In this document: in pieces, positions 26,929 through 38,124 of the stretch
Layout: every line of letters begins with the position of its first letter
How positions within the stretch are numbered: position 1 is the first letter of the stretch
NCBI GenBank assembly: GCA_025360005.1
Contig: JANYDA010000006.1
Span: 124,001 to 188,000 of the forward strand
Direction of reading: 5' to 3'
Source: Fibrobacteria bacterium
GTDB taxonomy: Bacteria > Fibrobacterota > Fibrobacteria > UBA11236
DNA length: 64,000 bases
Position numbers and translations under genes: made by a program
The notes under the pieces: model-generated
Seen by the model: the letters and a program-made list of their open reading frames with translations, nothing else
Database searches by the model: none
Told to the model about the DNA's origin: nothing

Positions 26929-28092
26929 GTGATCTTCCTGGACATCAACACCTTCTTCTCGCCCAAGGCCGGAGGCATCCGTACCTACCACAACGCGAAG
27001 ATGGAGTGGTTCCGCAGCCATCCCGAGCACGATTATTTCCTGGTCTATCCCGGTGCCGTCCGCAAGGAACGCAAGGAAGGCAAAAACATAACGCTGGTCG
27101 AAGGCGTAGGCCCGGCCTTGACCAAGGACCCTGCGGGTTACCGCTTGCTGACGGATCTGATCCTGGTTTTCAAACTCATCCGGCGCGTGCAACCGGACGT
27201 AGTGGAAGCGGGGGATCCCTGGCTGACGGGGCTTTTCTGCCTTATCCTAAAGAAGACCGGCCTCTTCAGGGGCTTGCTGGTTTCTTTTTACCATAGCGAT
27301 CCGGTCCCCAGTTATTTCGAGCCCTGGGCCGCGCGGGGTCCCTTGCAAGGTCTCCGCCGCGCCGTAGTGGCTTTGGCCGCTCCCGGCTTCTATTGGTTCC
27401 AACGCGGCTACGATCTGACCGCGGTCTCCTCCAAGACCATGGAGGCCAGGCTCAAATCCAAAGGAGTGCGGGCCGTGGCCCATCTTCCTTTCGGAACGCC
27501 GGCCTTCTTTCTGCAGGCGGAGCTGGGTCCGGGGAGCAAGCCCGGGCCCGGCAACGGAGATGTCCGGATCCTCTACGCGGGGAGGTTGGACAGGGAGAAG
27601 GGCATCGACTTGGTCCTGGAAACACTGCCCAAGCTTCTCAGTCAGGCGAACATACGCGTCACCATCGTCGGTCGGGGCCGCATGGCTCCGCGATTCGCGG
27701 CTTACAAACATCCCCGTTTCCAATTCCTGGGATTCATCGACAACCCGGCCCAAATCCGGGAACTCTACGACAGCCATCATATGTTGATCGCGCCAGGTCC
27801 TTTCGAGACTTTCGGCCTGGGCGTGCTGGAGGCCATGGCCCGGGGCATGGTTGTGGTGGGACCCGATCAAGGCGGCACGGCCGAATTGTTACGCCAAGCG
27901 GAATCGCCTTTCCTCTTCGAGGCGGGAGACGGCAATGATTTCCTGCGTGTGATCGACTTGGCGGTGGCATGCGTTTGGCAACGGGAATCCACCCGATCCC
28001 GCGCCCTGGCGCTCCGCTACGGGACTTGGGATGAAGCCATCGGCAGGATGGTTAACCGCTATTCGGCGAGGCTGGGAGCGCGCCGGTTATGA
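26929..28092 (+). CDS. GT4-family glycosyltransferase
   Basis: A 387-residue protein starting at a GTG (MIFLDINTFFSPKAGGIRTY), with the Gly-rich N-terminal loop of GT4 enzymes. ILYAGRLDREKGIDLVLE opens the donor domain and APGPFETFGLGVLEAMARG holds the nucleotide-sugar-binding Glu pair. The ATG at 26921 is out of frame with a TGA, which decides for GTG. It overlaps the DUF2334 deacetylase gene by 4 bases, so the sugar transferred by this enzyme may be the later deacetylated one; this is inference. Confidence 0.88.
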   Translation: MIFLDINTFFSPKAGGIRTYHNAKMEWFRSHPEHDYFLVYPGAVRKERKEGKNITLVEGVGPALTKDPAGYRLLTDLILVFKLIRRVQPDVVEAGDPWLTGLFCLILKKTGLFRGLLVSFYHSDPVPSYFEPWAARGPLQGLRRAVVALAAPGFYWFQRGYDLTAVSSKTMEARLKSKGVRAVAHLPFGTPAFFLQAELGPGSKPGPGNGDVRILYAGRLDREKGIDLVLETLPKLLSQANIRVTIVGRGRMAPRFAAYKHPRFQFLGFIDNPAQIRELYDSHHMLIAPGPFETFGLGVLEAMARGMVVVGPDQGGTAELLRQAESPFLFEAGDGNDFLRVIDLAVACVWQRESTRSRALALRYGTWDEAIGRMVNRYSARLGARRL

Positions 28093-28889
28093 CCGCGGGG
28101 GGTTCCGCCACGGTGGCCTCGACCGCGGGATTCCCGGTTCGCAAACTGATCGTTTCCCTGCACGATGCCACTCCGTTCCACTTGGATCGCATACGTAAAG
28201 CGGAAGCGCTTTTCCTCGAACTTGGGCTCGCCAAAATCACCTACCTTTACGTCCCGGAGTATCATGGCGGTTACCCCGGCGCGGGGGACGCCGGTTTTTC
28301 CGCCTTCTGCCGGAAGCCCCGGCCTTTTGCCGTCGATTGGCACCTGCACGGCTTCCATCACCTGGAAACGCCGACGGACATGGCCGGAGGGGGATCCGGA
28401 AGCGCCTTCGACGGTTGGAAACGGAAATTCATGACTGCGGGCGAAGGCGAATTCCTGGCTTTGGATGCCGTCGCGCAACGCCGCAAGCTTTCCGCGGGGC
28501 GCGACTCCTTTCGCGCCTGCCTGGGGACCGATCCCATCGGTTTCGTGGCCCCGGCCTGGTTGTTCAATGCGGAACTGCCGCCCGTGCTCAAGGAAATGGG
28601 CTTCCGTTTCACCGAGGACCATCGCCGCCTGTACCGGCTGGATACCGGCGCGAGCCTGGCCAGCCCCGTCATCACCTGGGCCACGCGCACTCGGGCCCGG
28701 AAATACGGATCCCTGATCATCTGCCCCGCCCTGGCGCGCTTATGGTCCCATGCGCCGGTTTTGCGGGTGGCCATGCATCCCTTCGATTTCGATCATCCCG
28801 TCACCGTTGCCAATATCAAATCGGTATTGCGGCGCGTTATGGCGGGCAGGGAGCAGACGTTCTGTTCGGAGCTGGATTTCCCCGCTTAA
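28089..28889 (+). CDS. DUF2334-type polysaccharide deacetylase
   Basis: A 266-residue protein of the NodB-like deacetylase superfamily. VSLHDATPFHLDRI is motif 1 with the catalytic Asp region, DWHLHGFHH gives the zinc-binding His pair, IGFVAPAWLFN is motif 3 and RVAMHPFDFDHP motif 5. Enzymes of this kind remove acetyl groups from amino-sugar polymers or lipids. There is no signal peptide, so it probably acts in the cytoplasm on a lipid-linked or nucleotide-linked sugar together with the preceding GT4 enzyme, with which it overlaps by ATGA. Confidence 0.85.
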   Translation: MTAGGSATVASTAGFPVRKLIVSLHDATPFHLDRIRKAEALFLELGLAKITYLYVPEYHGGYPGAGDAGFSAFCRKPRPFAVDWHLHGFHHLETPTDMAGGGSGSAFDGWKRKFMTAGEGEFLALDAVAQRRKLSAGRDSFRACLGTDPIGFVAPAWLFNAELPPVLKEMGFRFTEDHRRLYRLDTGASLASPVITWATRTRARKYGSLIICPALARLWSHAPVLRVAMHPFDFDHPVTVANIKSVLRRVMAGREQTFCSELDFPA

Positions 28890-28896
28890 CGGATCC

Positions 28897-29847
28897 TTAA
28901 ATCCCTTTACGGATCACTTCCAAGGCAAGCTTGTGGAACAGGGTGGGATTGGCCGCAGGCTTCCCCAGGTTTTCCAAGGTGAGCCCCGCGGCCAATCGCT
29001 TGTGGTTGCTGGAGCACCAATGCATGGAGAAGCACCCGGGCGGCAGCATGGGGGCGGGCCCGTAGAAGAAACGATAGGTTTGGCTGGGCGGGATGAAATA
29101 GAAATGATCCGGATCCAGCCGCCGCATTTGCGCGGCGGCTTCCGTAGCCCAGGCGCGGTTCATCAGGATGGGACCCAAGGCGTACTTGATCTTGGGATCG
29201 GTTTCCGGCACCATGGCGATGGCCCGCGCGAAAAAAGCGCTGCCGGCTTCGCAGCCCAGCACGGCGTTGTTGAGCTTGCGATCGCTCCATAGTCTCATCA
29301 AGGCGCGATTCAATCCGTTGATGGCCGCCGAGTCGCCCAGGTATTTGCAATTCCAAAACGACAGGTAATAGGAGAGGCCGAAGAAAATCCCGTGCGGGAT
29401 GATGCCGGGTTTGAAATTCCCCGCGACGCGATCATCGTCGTAACGGAAAACGGCTTCTTCCCCGATGAAGGCCGGATGCGAAAGCAAGGGACGGTAATCG
29501 CGCACCGTGAGGGTGTCGAAATCGATATAGATCCCGCCTTCGCGATACAGGATCAGGTAGCGCAGGATATTGCTGCGCCCGGCGGGATACCCGGTGGAAA
29601 TGCCTTCCAAAATGGGCGCCACTTTGGCCATGGAAGCGGGCAGGGAGGCCAGCAAAGCCGGCAAATCGATGGCCCGGAACTCCACCTTTGCCTGCAAGGC
29701 CCGCCAGTCCGCGTTGGACGGCGGATTCTCATAATGGATGGTGACGCGGGCGTCCGGGTTGGTTTGCAGGATGGATTCCACCGCCAGGCGGTTCACGAAA
29801 GGGAAATTCCGGCCGATCCAGATGAGATGGAAGTGGTGTGGGATCAA
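28897..29847 (-). CDS. GT32-like glycosyltransferase (DXD family)
   Basis: A 316-residue protein opening MIPHHFHLIWIGRNFPF, the usual start of the mannosyltransferase OCH1/GT32-type family, with the metal-binding DXD in GGIYIDFDTLTV preceded by RSNILRYLILYREGG. It probably adds a single sugar to a capsule or glycolipid precursor. It is convergent with the deacetylase gene with 7 bases between, completing a small surface-glycan cluster. The C-terminus keeps HWCSSNHKR, also common in the family. Confidence 0.85.
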   Translation of the reverse strand: MIPHHFHLIWIGRNFPFVNRLAVESILQTNPDARVTIHYENPPSNADWRALQAKVEFRAIDLPALLASLPASMAKVAPILEGISTGYPAGRSNILRYLILYREGGIYIDFDTLTVRDYRPLLSHPAFIGEEAVFRYDDDRVAGNFKPGIIPHGIFFGLSYYLSFWNCKYLGDSAAINGLNRALMRLWSDRKLNNAVLGCEAGSAFFARAIAMVPETDPKIKYALGPILMNRAWATEAAAQMRRLDPDHFYFIPPSQTYRFFYGPAPMLPPGCFSMHWCSSNHKRLAAGLTLENLGKPAANPTLFHKLALEVIRKGI

Positions 29848-30071
29848 AGCCGCCTCCCGGAACCGTCCGTAGCCCGGTCTGGTCCTGCCTCGCTATCCCC
29901 GGAAAGCGGGGATGCGGAGCAGAGTATTGTAGAAAAAAATTTTGTGTTTTATTCCCAGGCCCCGGGCCGCTTAAAGTGGCTGGATTCCCCGGCATCGGAT
30001 ATAATGGAGGGGGAGTCCCGCGGATTGAAGATCCGCGGGCAAGGGACTCGCGGGCCAAGGACCCGGTCGAC

Positions 30072-32264
30072 ATGCGCTGGCAAAGGATTTCCACCGTCGT
30101 TTTGTGCGCCGCTTCCCTAGCCCCGGCCTGGGACGAACGTACGCCCCATCCTTCCGATTCCTTGCCCGCCGTTTCGGATTCCTCCTCCCAAACCGGTTCG
30201 GCGAAAGCGGTCCCGGATACCTTTTCCAATCAGGCGGAAGCCAACCTGCCCGTGGTCCTGGAAATATGGAAGCATCGGGTGGATATCAATCACGGCGTGC
30301 ATCCATGGAACCGCGAGCATGACGGCATGCGCGTTTGGCAGGAATGGATCGCCTTGCTGACCTTGGCGCGCCCGGCACCGCCGGAGGTCCGCAGGCGCAC
30401 CGGGCTGGCCCTGCAGCGGTACGTGGTGGGCGCGGATATCCGACCGTTGGGGTTCATCGGCACCAGCCTCCCCATGCCGGGATACGATGAAGGTGATTTC
30501 GACATGTCCCTGCTTAGTTGTTCCTCGTTGCTGGCCCTGTTCCAGGACGATAGGCTGCTTTTGACGGATGCGACCTTGCTCTACCTGGTGAAAAACGTGG
30601 TGCGTACCTGGGGGCAGACTCCCAAGGCCTATTTCGATGTGATATTCGTCAGCGTTCCCGAAACCGAGAACCACCTGTTCATGACGGAATCCACCCGCTA
30701 CCTCCTCAACCAATTGATCTGGGAAAACGGCCGGGCCTTGCCCCAAGTGGCCGCATTGCGGGATTCCCTGGTGCGCGCCGGGGTCGCGGTCGATAACGGC
30801 ACGGGCACGCTGAAGCGCCTGCTCCTTAAGGTCATGCAACAGGCCATGCGCAAGGGATTCTTCGAATTCAACGCGCAAATCTACCAGCGCTTCACCGTCC
30901 ATGCCCTCGACAACCTGTATTCCTTCGCCCACGACGGCGCCATCACGGACGGGGCCGGCTGCCTGCTCGACTACCTGTCCACCGTGTTCGCGTTCCAGAG
31001 CTTTGCCGGGGTCCGCTACGGCCCTTTCCGCCGCTCCTCGGAGGTATACGAGGACAGCAGCTTGATCGATAATGACGCGGCATGCAGTTTTTTCGCCTTG
31101 CAATCGGGAGCCTATCCCTGGAAGGGGCGGACGCGCGGGAGTTTCTGGCACCATCAAACCGCGCACTCCTCCATGGCTTTGTTCTCCGGAGTTCTCAAAT
31201 ACCGCGTTCCCGATCCCATTCTCCGTTTCATGCAGGAGCGGCCGGGCGAGTACCGGGCGGAAATCCGATCCGGCTACGCTGGCAACGGCTCCCGCGCCAA
31301 GCCCACGGAAGTGTACCAAGGGGGCGGGAATTACCTGCTCACCGGCGGCGGCCGGTACGAATCCTATTCCGGGCTTAACTTCCCGATGTACCAGTCCTGG
31401 TTGACCGATGCGCCGTGGGTGTACGATGTCATCACGCGCTCCGGTTCCCTGATCCTCGATCCCCGTAAGGACCGCCCTGCCGGATTGAAGGACATCCTGC
31501 ATTTCCGCGGCTCGCAATGGCGCGCCAACAATCTGGCCATCCGCGGCGGCTTCCTCTATGGCTACTCCGCGACGGAGGTTTTCAATAGTCCCGAATGGCC
31601 CCAGGAGGCGCCCCCGGGTTGGCGCTGGGACGGGAAGACCTACCCAACGCGGGATTTCGATTTCCGTTTCCTGGATCGATCCGATGCCGGGGTCTATATC
31701 GTGCTCAGCAGGTTGCGGCCTTTGCATACCTATCTCAATTGGAGCTACCAGAAATTCCTGCGCGGCGGTATCGAGGTGGTGGACACGGGAAAGGTGGCTT
31801 CCCTGGAAAACCTGCGCGATTCTACCCTGGCGCATAACTCGCCCAAAGCCCGTTGGCCATTGGGACCGCACCGTTATACCTACGTGGACATCGCGGGTAC
31901 GGCCTTTCAATTGGATCCCCGTTACGACGGGGAAAGGGAAGGGATAATCAGAACGGTGCCGGCGTCGCCCAAGCCTGGCTCGGAGGTGCCGGCCATCCGA
32001 TTGCCGTTTACCCGCGCCTGGATCGATGCGTCCGCGCAGGCCGGAGGCGGTCCGGCCTTGGCGGGTTTCCTGGGGGCAAGCCGGGCGGACCCGCCGCTGT
32101 TCACCGCCGAACTTTTTTCGCCCTGGAAGGGGAAGGCGGCGCTTTCCGACGGGCAGGGTAACATGTACGTATTCAATCCCGCCACGGGAGGCTATTGCCT
32201 TGCGGATTTCCGGGAGTGGTGGAATCCGATCCGGAAAATCCAAGCGCGCGCTCCGGCCCCGTAA
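30072..32264 (+). CDS. Large secreted protein of unknown function
   Basis: A 730-residue protein starting at the ATG at 30072, whose first ~18 residues (MRWQRISTVVLCAASLAPA) form a weak signal peptide. Residues ~60..420 are helix-rich with repeated hydrophobic stretches (SFAHDGAITDGAGCLLDYLS, SFWHHQTAHSSMALFSGVLK), and the C-terminal third looks beta-rich. This helical-toroid-then-beta layout recalls polysaccharide lyases, but I see no convincing lyase signature and do not assign one. It is 16 bases upstream of the propeller gene and likely in an operon with it. Confidence 0.7.
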   Translation: MRWQRISTVVLCAASLAPAWDERTPHPSDSLPAVSDSSSQTGSAKAVPDTFSNQAEANLPVVLEIWKHRVDINHGVHPWNREHDGMRVWQEWIALLTLARPAPPEVRRRTGLALQRYVVGADIRPLGFIGTSLPMPGYDEGDFDMSLLSCSSLLALFQDDRLLLTDATLLYLVKNVVRTWGQTPKAYFDVIFVSVPETENHLFMTESTRYLLNQLIWENGRALPQVAALRDSLVRAGVAVDNGTGTLKRLLLKVMQQAMRKGFFEFNAQIYQRFTVHALDNLYSFAHDGAITDGAGCLLDYLSTVFAFQSFAGVRYGPFRRSSEVYEDSSLIDNDAACSFFALQSGAYPWKGRTRGSFWHHQTAHSSMALFSGVLKYRVPDPILRFMQERPGEYRAEIRSGYAGNGSRAKPTEVYQGGGNYLLTGGGRYESYSGLNFPMYQSWLTDAPWVYDVITRSGSLILDPRKDRPAGLKDILHFRGSQWRANNLAIRGGFLYGYSATEVFNSPEWPQEAPPGWRWDGKTYPTRDFDFRFLDRSDAGVYIVLSRLRPLHTYLNWSYQKFLRGGIEVVDTGKVASLENLRDSTLAHNSPKARWPLGPHRYTYVDIAGTAFQLDPRYDGEREGIIRTVPASPKPGSEVPAIRLPFTRAWIDASAQAGGGPALAGFLGASRADPPLFTAELFSPWKGKAALSDGQGNMYVFNPATGGYCLADFREWWNPIRKIQARAPAP

Positions 32265-32280
32265 GCTACATTAAAGGCAC

Positions 32281-33321
32281 ATGGCTATCTCCCGTCGGCA
32301 ATCCCTTCTCCTGGCTTTCCCCGTATTTCCGCCCGCCCTGGCATTCCTGGCCCTGGTCCTGTCGGCTACTCCGCTCCGCGCCGAAAAGGAAAAGCAGGTC
32401 CGCTGGGTCCTGCAGGATTTGAGCCGGCTTCCCGACCCGGAAGTGACGGCCATGGCCATCGACGATCAGGGCAACAAATGGTTCGCCACCAAGAAGGGCC
32501 TGGCGCGTCTGTCATTCCTGGACGATTGGCAGACTTTCACCGTGGAGAACACTTCCCATGGCCTGCCCTCCAACGCCGTGACCGCGCTGGCCATCGGCGA
32601 GAACCGGGAGCTTTGGGCCGCTACGGAAGGTGGCGTGGCTTGGTACGCGAACGGATCGTGGAAGGGTTTCACCAGCGAAAATACGTCGCAAGGCTTGCCG
32701 GACAACTACGTGACTTCGCTGGCCATCGGCAAGGATGAAAGATGGTTCGGGACCAAAAGCGGTTTCGCCATGCTGCGCGGTACATTGTGGACCACCTACG
32801 GCGTCGATAGGATCTCCGGGCGCCTGCCGAATAAAATGGTCACCGCCATCGCCGTCGATTCTTCCGGCAACAAATGGATCGGCACCATCGGCGGTCTGGT
32901 CAAGTTCTCGGGATCGAGCTGGAACCAGGTGACGCGCGAAAACACCAACGGAGGCCTCCCGCATAACAGTATCACCTGCCTCCGGGTGGCGGGCAATGGA
33001 ACGCTCTGGGTGGGCACGCAGATGGGCATCGCCAAATGGAGCGGCGGAGCGTGGACCTCCTATAAAGGGGTGCTCGGCATGGGCGAATTGGCCAACGAAA
33101 AAGTGTACGGGCTCTTCGTGGAACCGTCCGGATATTTGTGGGTTACCGGTAACGGGGGCGTGGCGGGGTTCGACGGCACCGCCTGGCGGCTCTACAACAA
33201 GAACAACACCACTTCCATCCAGACCCGCATCGTCTATAGCGCCATGATCGGGAAGGACGGCGACGCCTGGTTCGGTTCCCAGCGCGGCATCGCGGAAATG
33301 GTCCCCGTCAACGAAGAGTGA
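32281..33321 (+). CDS. Exported beta-propeller protein (two-component regulator propeller repeats)
   Basis: A 346-residue protein with a signal peptide (~1..34, hydrophobic core LAFLALVLSATPLRA). The rest is six to seven repeats of ~45 residues, each with a core like VTAMAIDDQGNKWFATKKGL or VTAIAVDSSGNKWIGTIGGL, the Reg_prop blade found in periplasmic sensor domains. Here the propeller is free, without a kinase or membrane anchor, so it may bind a ligand or a protein partner, perhaps the product of the gene just upstream. It contains no catalytic motif that I recognise. Confidence 0.8.
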   Translation: MAISRRQSLLLAFPVFPPALAFLALVLSATPLRAEKEKQVRWVLQDLSRLPDPEVTAMAIDDQGNKWFATKKGLARLSFLDDWQTFTVENTSHGLPSNAVTALAIGENRELWAATEGGVAWYANGSWKGFTSENTSQGLPDNYVTSLAIGKDERWFGTKSGFAMLRGTLWTTYGVDRISGRLPNKMVTAIAVDSSGNKWIGTIGGLVKFSGSSWNQVTRENTNGGLPHNSITCLRVAGNGTLWVGTQMGIAKWSGGAWTSYKGVLGMGELANEKVYGLFVEPSGYLWVTGNGGVAGFDGTAWRLYNKNNTTSIQTRIVYSAMIGKDGDAWFGSQRGIAEMVPVNEE

Positions 33322-33357
33322 GCCTCCCCAGGCCATTCGGCGCCGAACCGGCTTTAG

Positions 33358-33378
33358 GGCCGGAACCGGGTTCCGGCC
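33358..33378. terminator. Hairpin between convergent genes
   Basis: A near-perfect inverted repeat GGCCGGAACC / GGTTCCGGCC lies between two convergent stop codons (33321 and 33395). It could act as a two-way terminator, though no T-run follows on either side. Confidence 0.45.
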
Positions 33379-33394
33379 GCGCGCCGGGAAAATA

Positions 33395-34450
33395 TCACTC
33401 CACCGAGAAATAGTTGTAGGCCATGGACTGGGAGCCATTCAACGTGCCCAGGCCCTTATAGGTCAGGATTTCCCCGCCCATAAAACTCTTGATGGCCATT
33501 TTGGCGAAACCGCTGAACTCATGCAGGGTGGATTGTTGCAAGCGATCTTCGCTCCTTTGCAGCATGGCCTTGATCCCGTCCTGGTATTGGATTTCCAGCT
33601 GGGTGGGAATGCTCGCGCCCATGGCCTTGGCGCTGCTGACCACTTTGAGGCCCATGGGTTTGAGCAAGGTGAAGCCGCCGCCCGCGTAGCGCAATCCGTA
33701 CCCGATCGGGCGCGGATCGAACCGCCCCACGGGAGCCATTACGTAGCCGACCTCCACGGGCCCGGCTTGGGTCACATAGCGGAATCCCGCGCCCACCAGA
33801 TCCGGCGCCAAATCGGTTTGATAAGTATGATCCATATACGCGCGGCCCTTGATTTCCAGGGTGTCCTGGTTGATGGCCAGCTTGCCGCTCACTTTGGCGC
33901 CGGGGATATGGATGAAGATCCCCACCGCGTCCGTATTCCCGAACTTGAACATGCCGTCGCCCCAGACCTTGCCGGGCAGGATCTCGCTGAAATCCAGATC
34001 GAGGTAATATCCCATGTCCCTCTTGTTGGTGGCGAAATGGACGCGGTGGGCCTCCGGAAGCTTTCCCGAGAACCAGATTTTCTCATGCACGCGCAAAGAT
34101 TGGTTTGAGTCGGCGAATTCGAAATTTTTCTTGTCATACTCGCGGGCCACGGAATAATTCTTCCCCTTGAATCCCATGATGGTCAAATCCGCGCCGCAGA
34201 CGGGCGCCTTGAAGGAACCCAGATTGACGCGGGAGAAATTGAGCACCGCCTGGATGTTTCCATCCAGGAAGAAGTGGTAGGTCCAGAATTCATTGTAGGT
34301 CTTGCTGGAACTGGGATGGGGCTTCAGATCCGTAAGCACGGCCGAGCGGAGATCGCCGGTGGGCATTTGGATATGATCGGCGGCAGGGACGGAGAAGGCC
34401 GCAGCCAAGGCCAGGGCGGAAAGGGAGAAAAAATGGACTGGGTTGCGCAT
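33395..34450 (-). CDS. Exported lipocalin/CrtC-AttH-like protein
   Basis: A 351-residue protein from the ATG at 34450; the first ~23 residues (VHFFSLSALALAAAFSVPAA) are a signal peptide. The mature part is beta-rich, with YNEFWTYHFFLDGNIQAVLN early and GRAYMDHTYQTDLA in the middle; the second block resembles the conserved Asp-His patch of CrtC/AttH-like double-lipocalin proteins. If so, it may bind or modify a lipophilic molecule such as a carotenoid or fatty acid. The similarity is weak and other beta-barrel families are possible. An earlier start at 34507 would add 19 residues that do not look like a leader. Confidence 0.55.
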   Translation of the reverse strand: MRNPVHFFSLSALALAAAFSVPAADHIQMPTGDLRSAVLTDLKPHPSSSKTYNEFWTYHFFLDGNIQAVLNFSRVNLGSFKAPVCGADLTIMGFKGKNYSVAREYDKKNFEFADSNQSLRVHEKIWFSGKLPEAHRVHFATNKRDMGYYLDLDFSEILPGKVWGDGMFKFGNTDAVGIFIHIPGAKVSGKLAINQDTLEIKGRAYMDHTYQTDLAPDLVGAGFRYVTQAGPVEVGYVMAPVGRFDPRPIGYGLRYAGGGFTLLKPMGLKVVSSAKAMGASIPTQLEIQYQDGIKAMLQRSEDRLQQSTLHEFSGFAKMAIKSFMGGEILTYKGLGTLNGSQSMAYNYFSVE

Positions 34451-34584
34451 CGTGATAGGTGGCCTCGCTGGATTGTAATGATACAAGGGTGCCGGCATCG
34501 TTTCCATCGATTCGATGTTTCTTGTCCCCTAAAAAGATAAATAAATGTCGATTGGCCGGATTGGGCCATGTTCGCCGGATAAAA

Positions 34585-34618
34585 ATCCAAATGAAAAGTG
34601 CAAAATTCGAAATTCAAA
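34585..34618 (-). repeat. Heptad-phased AT-rich intergenic repeat (tract 2)
   Basis: On the minus strand the sequence splits into 7-base units AATTTCG, AATTTTG, CACTTTT, CATTTGG. It shares an 18-base block with one mismatch with tract 1 near 15410. A shorter facing set of units (GCTTTTG, CATTTCG, GCTTTTA) lies on the plus strand at 34706..34726. Confidence 0.5.
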
Positions 34619-34723
34619 CCGACCCTGATTCAATGCGGGGGTGAAGCTGGATCTCCAGACAGGATCTGCCCTGTTCTCCTCTTCAACGCTTCCCTTCGAT
34701 TCCGCGCTTTTGCATTTCGGCTT

Positions 34724-36908
<2,185 letters not shown>

Positions 36909-36926
36909 TTAAATCCGGAGGGTTCC

Positions 36927-37427
36927 TTGGCTGGCTATTCACCGCGCAGCCTGGCCGATAAGCTGGGGATCAAGGAGGGTCATAAAGCCCTATTGGTCCT
37001 GGTCCCTCCGCATTATGAAAAGACCCTGGGACCATTGCCCGGGGTCTTTCCCGTTTATGTTGTCAGCCTGGCGCAGGCCAGGGCCAAATCCCTCGGCAAG
37101 CGGGCTCCCTTCAATTTCATCCAGTGTTTTTGCGGTTCGGAATCGGAATTGGAAATGCTTTTCCCCGTGCTGAAAGGCTTGCTGGCCGCCGATGGCATGC
37201 TGTGGGTTTGCTGGCGCAAGAAAACCAAAGGGCCTTTGCGGGCAAATGCGGTAAAAGGCGCGGGCGCGAAAACCGCGGGGGAACCGGCCGGAACCTTTTC
37301 CCTGGGGGAAAACCAGGTCCGCGAATTGGGTTTGTCCAGCGGCCTCGTGGACGTGAAAGTATGCGCCGTGGACGATACCTGGTCCGGCCTGAAATTCATG
37401 TTCCGCCGCAGGGACCGCCCCAAATAA
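36927..37427 (+). CDS. DUF3052-like protein
   Basis: A 166-residue protein beginning YSPRSLADKLGIKEGHKALL, the typical DUF3052 start, followed by FNFIQCFCGSESELEMLFPV and LAADGMLWVCWRKKT. Family members are small cytoplasmic proteins of unknown function. The C-terminal ~50 residues contain a Lys/Gly/Ala-rich insert and VKVCAVDDTWSGLKFMFRRRD. The start is a TTG with GGAGGG five bases upstream. The O-methyltransferase gene follows after 29 bases. Confidence 0.8.
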   Translation: MAGYSPRSLADKLGIKEGHKALLVLVPPHYEKTLGPLPGVFPVYVVSLAQARAKSLGKRAPFNFIQCFCGSESELEMLFPVLKGLLAADGMLWVCWRKKTKGPLRANAVKGAGAKTAGEPAGTFSLGENQVRELGLSSGLVDVKVCAVDDTWSGLKFMFRRRDRPK

Positions 37428-37456
37428 CCAACGACAGCAAGCGCAGGGAGTGAAAC

Positions 37457-38089
37457 ATGAATTTCATCGACCAGGATGTGGAGCGATACGCGTTCGATCA
37501 TACTTCGCCGGAGCCGGAGCTTCTGCAACGCCTTTTCCGGGAAACCCAGGAGAAGATGCAGATGCCGCAAATGCTTACGGGCCGGCTCGAAGGGCGCGCC
37601 CTCAAGATGCTGGCCCAGATTATCGGCGCCAAGCGCGTGCTGGAAATAGGTACCTTCACGGGCTACTCCGCGCTCTCGATGGCGGAAGGGATGACCGAGG
37701 ACGGTAAGGTGATCACCTGCGAAATCGAAAAGTCCCACGCTGCCATGGCCCAGCGCTATTTCGATGCCAGTCCGCACGGAAGAAAGATCGAAATCCGCCT
37801 GGGACCGGCCCTGGCCACCTTGGCCGGCTTGACGGAATTCTTCGATCTGGCCTTCATCGATGCGGACAAGGAGAATTATCCGGCCTACTACGAACGGAGC
37901 GTGGAGCTGGTCCGGCCCGGAGGTTTGATCCTGGTGGACAACACTTTGTGGTCGGGACTGGTATTGAAACCGCATGACCGTGAAACGGTGGCCATCGATG
38001 CGGTTAACAAACGCATAATCTGCGATGAACGGGTCGAGAACGTATTGCTTACCGTGCGGGACGGATTGCAGATGGTACGCAAAAAATAA
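37457..38089 (+). CDS. O-methyltransferase (caffeoyl-CoA OMT-like, family 3)
   Basis: A 210-residue SAM-dependent methyltransferase. RVLEIGTFTGYSALSMAEGM is motif I, GKVITCEIEKSHAAMAQRYF gives the ribose-binding acidic residue, and FDLAFIDADKENYPAYYE and GGLILVDNTLWSG are characteristic of the Mg-dependent catechol/caffeoyl-CoA-type enzymes. The acceptor in this organism is unknown. It is probably cotranscribed with the DUF3052 gene. Confidence 0.92.
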   Translation: MNFIDQDVERYAFDHTSPEPELLQRLFRETQEKMQMPQMLTGRLEGRALKMLAQIIGAKRVLEIGTFTGYSALSMAEGMTEDGKVITCEIEKSHAAMAQRYFDASPHGRKIEIRLGPALATLAGLTEFFDLAFIDADKENYPAYYERSVELVRPGGLILVDNTLWSGLVLKPHDRETVAIDAVNKRIICDERVENVLLTVRDGLQMVRKK

Positions 38090-38124
38090 GCGGTGAGCGG
38101 ACGCGCAGCCATGCGCGCGCCGGC

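Noticed and set aside
30117-32243. 708-codon open frame on the minus strand
   Set aside because: It mirrors the secreted-protein gene, which has a signal peptide and an operon partner. The antisense frame has neither.
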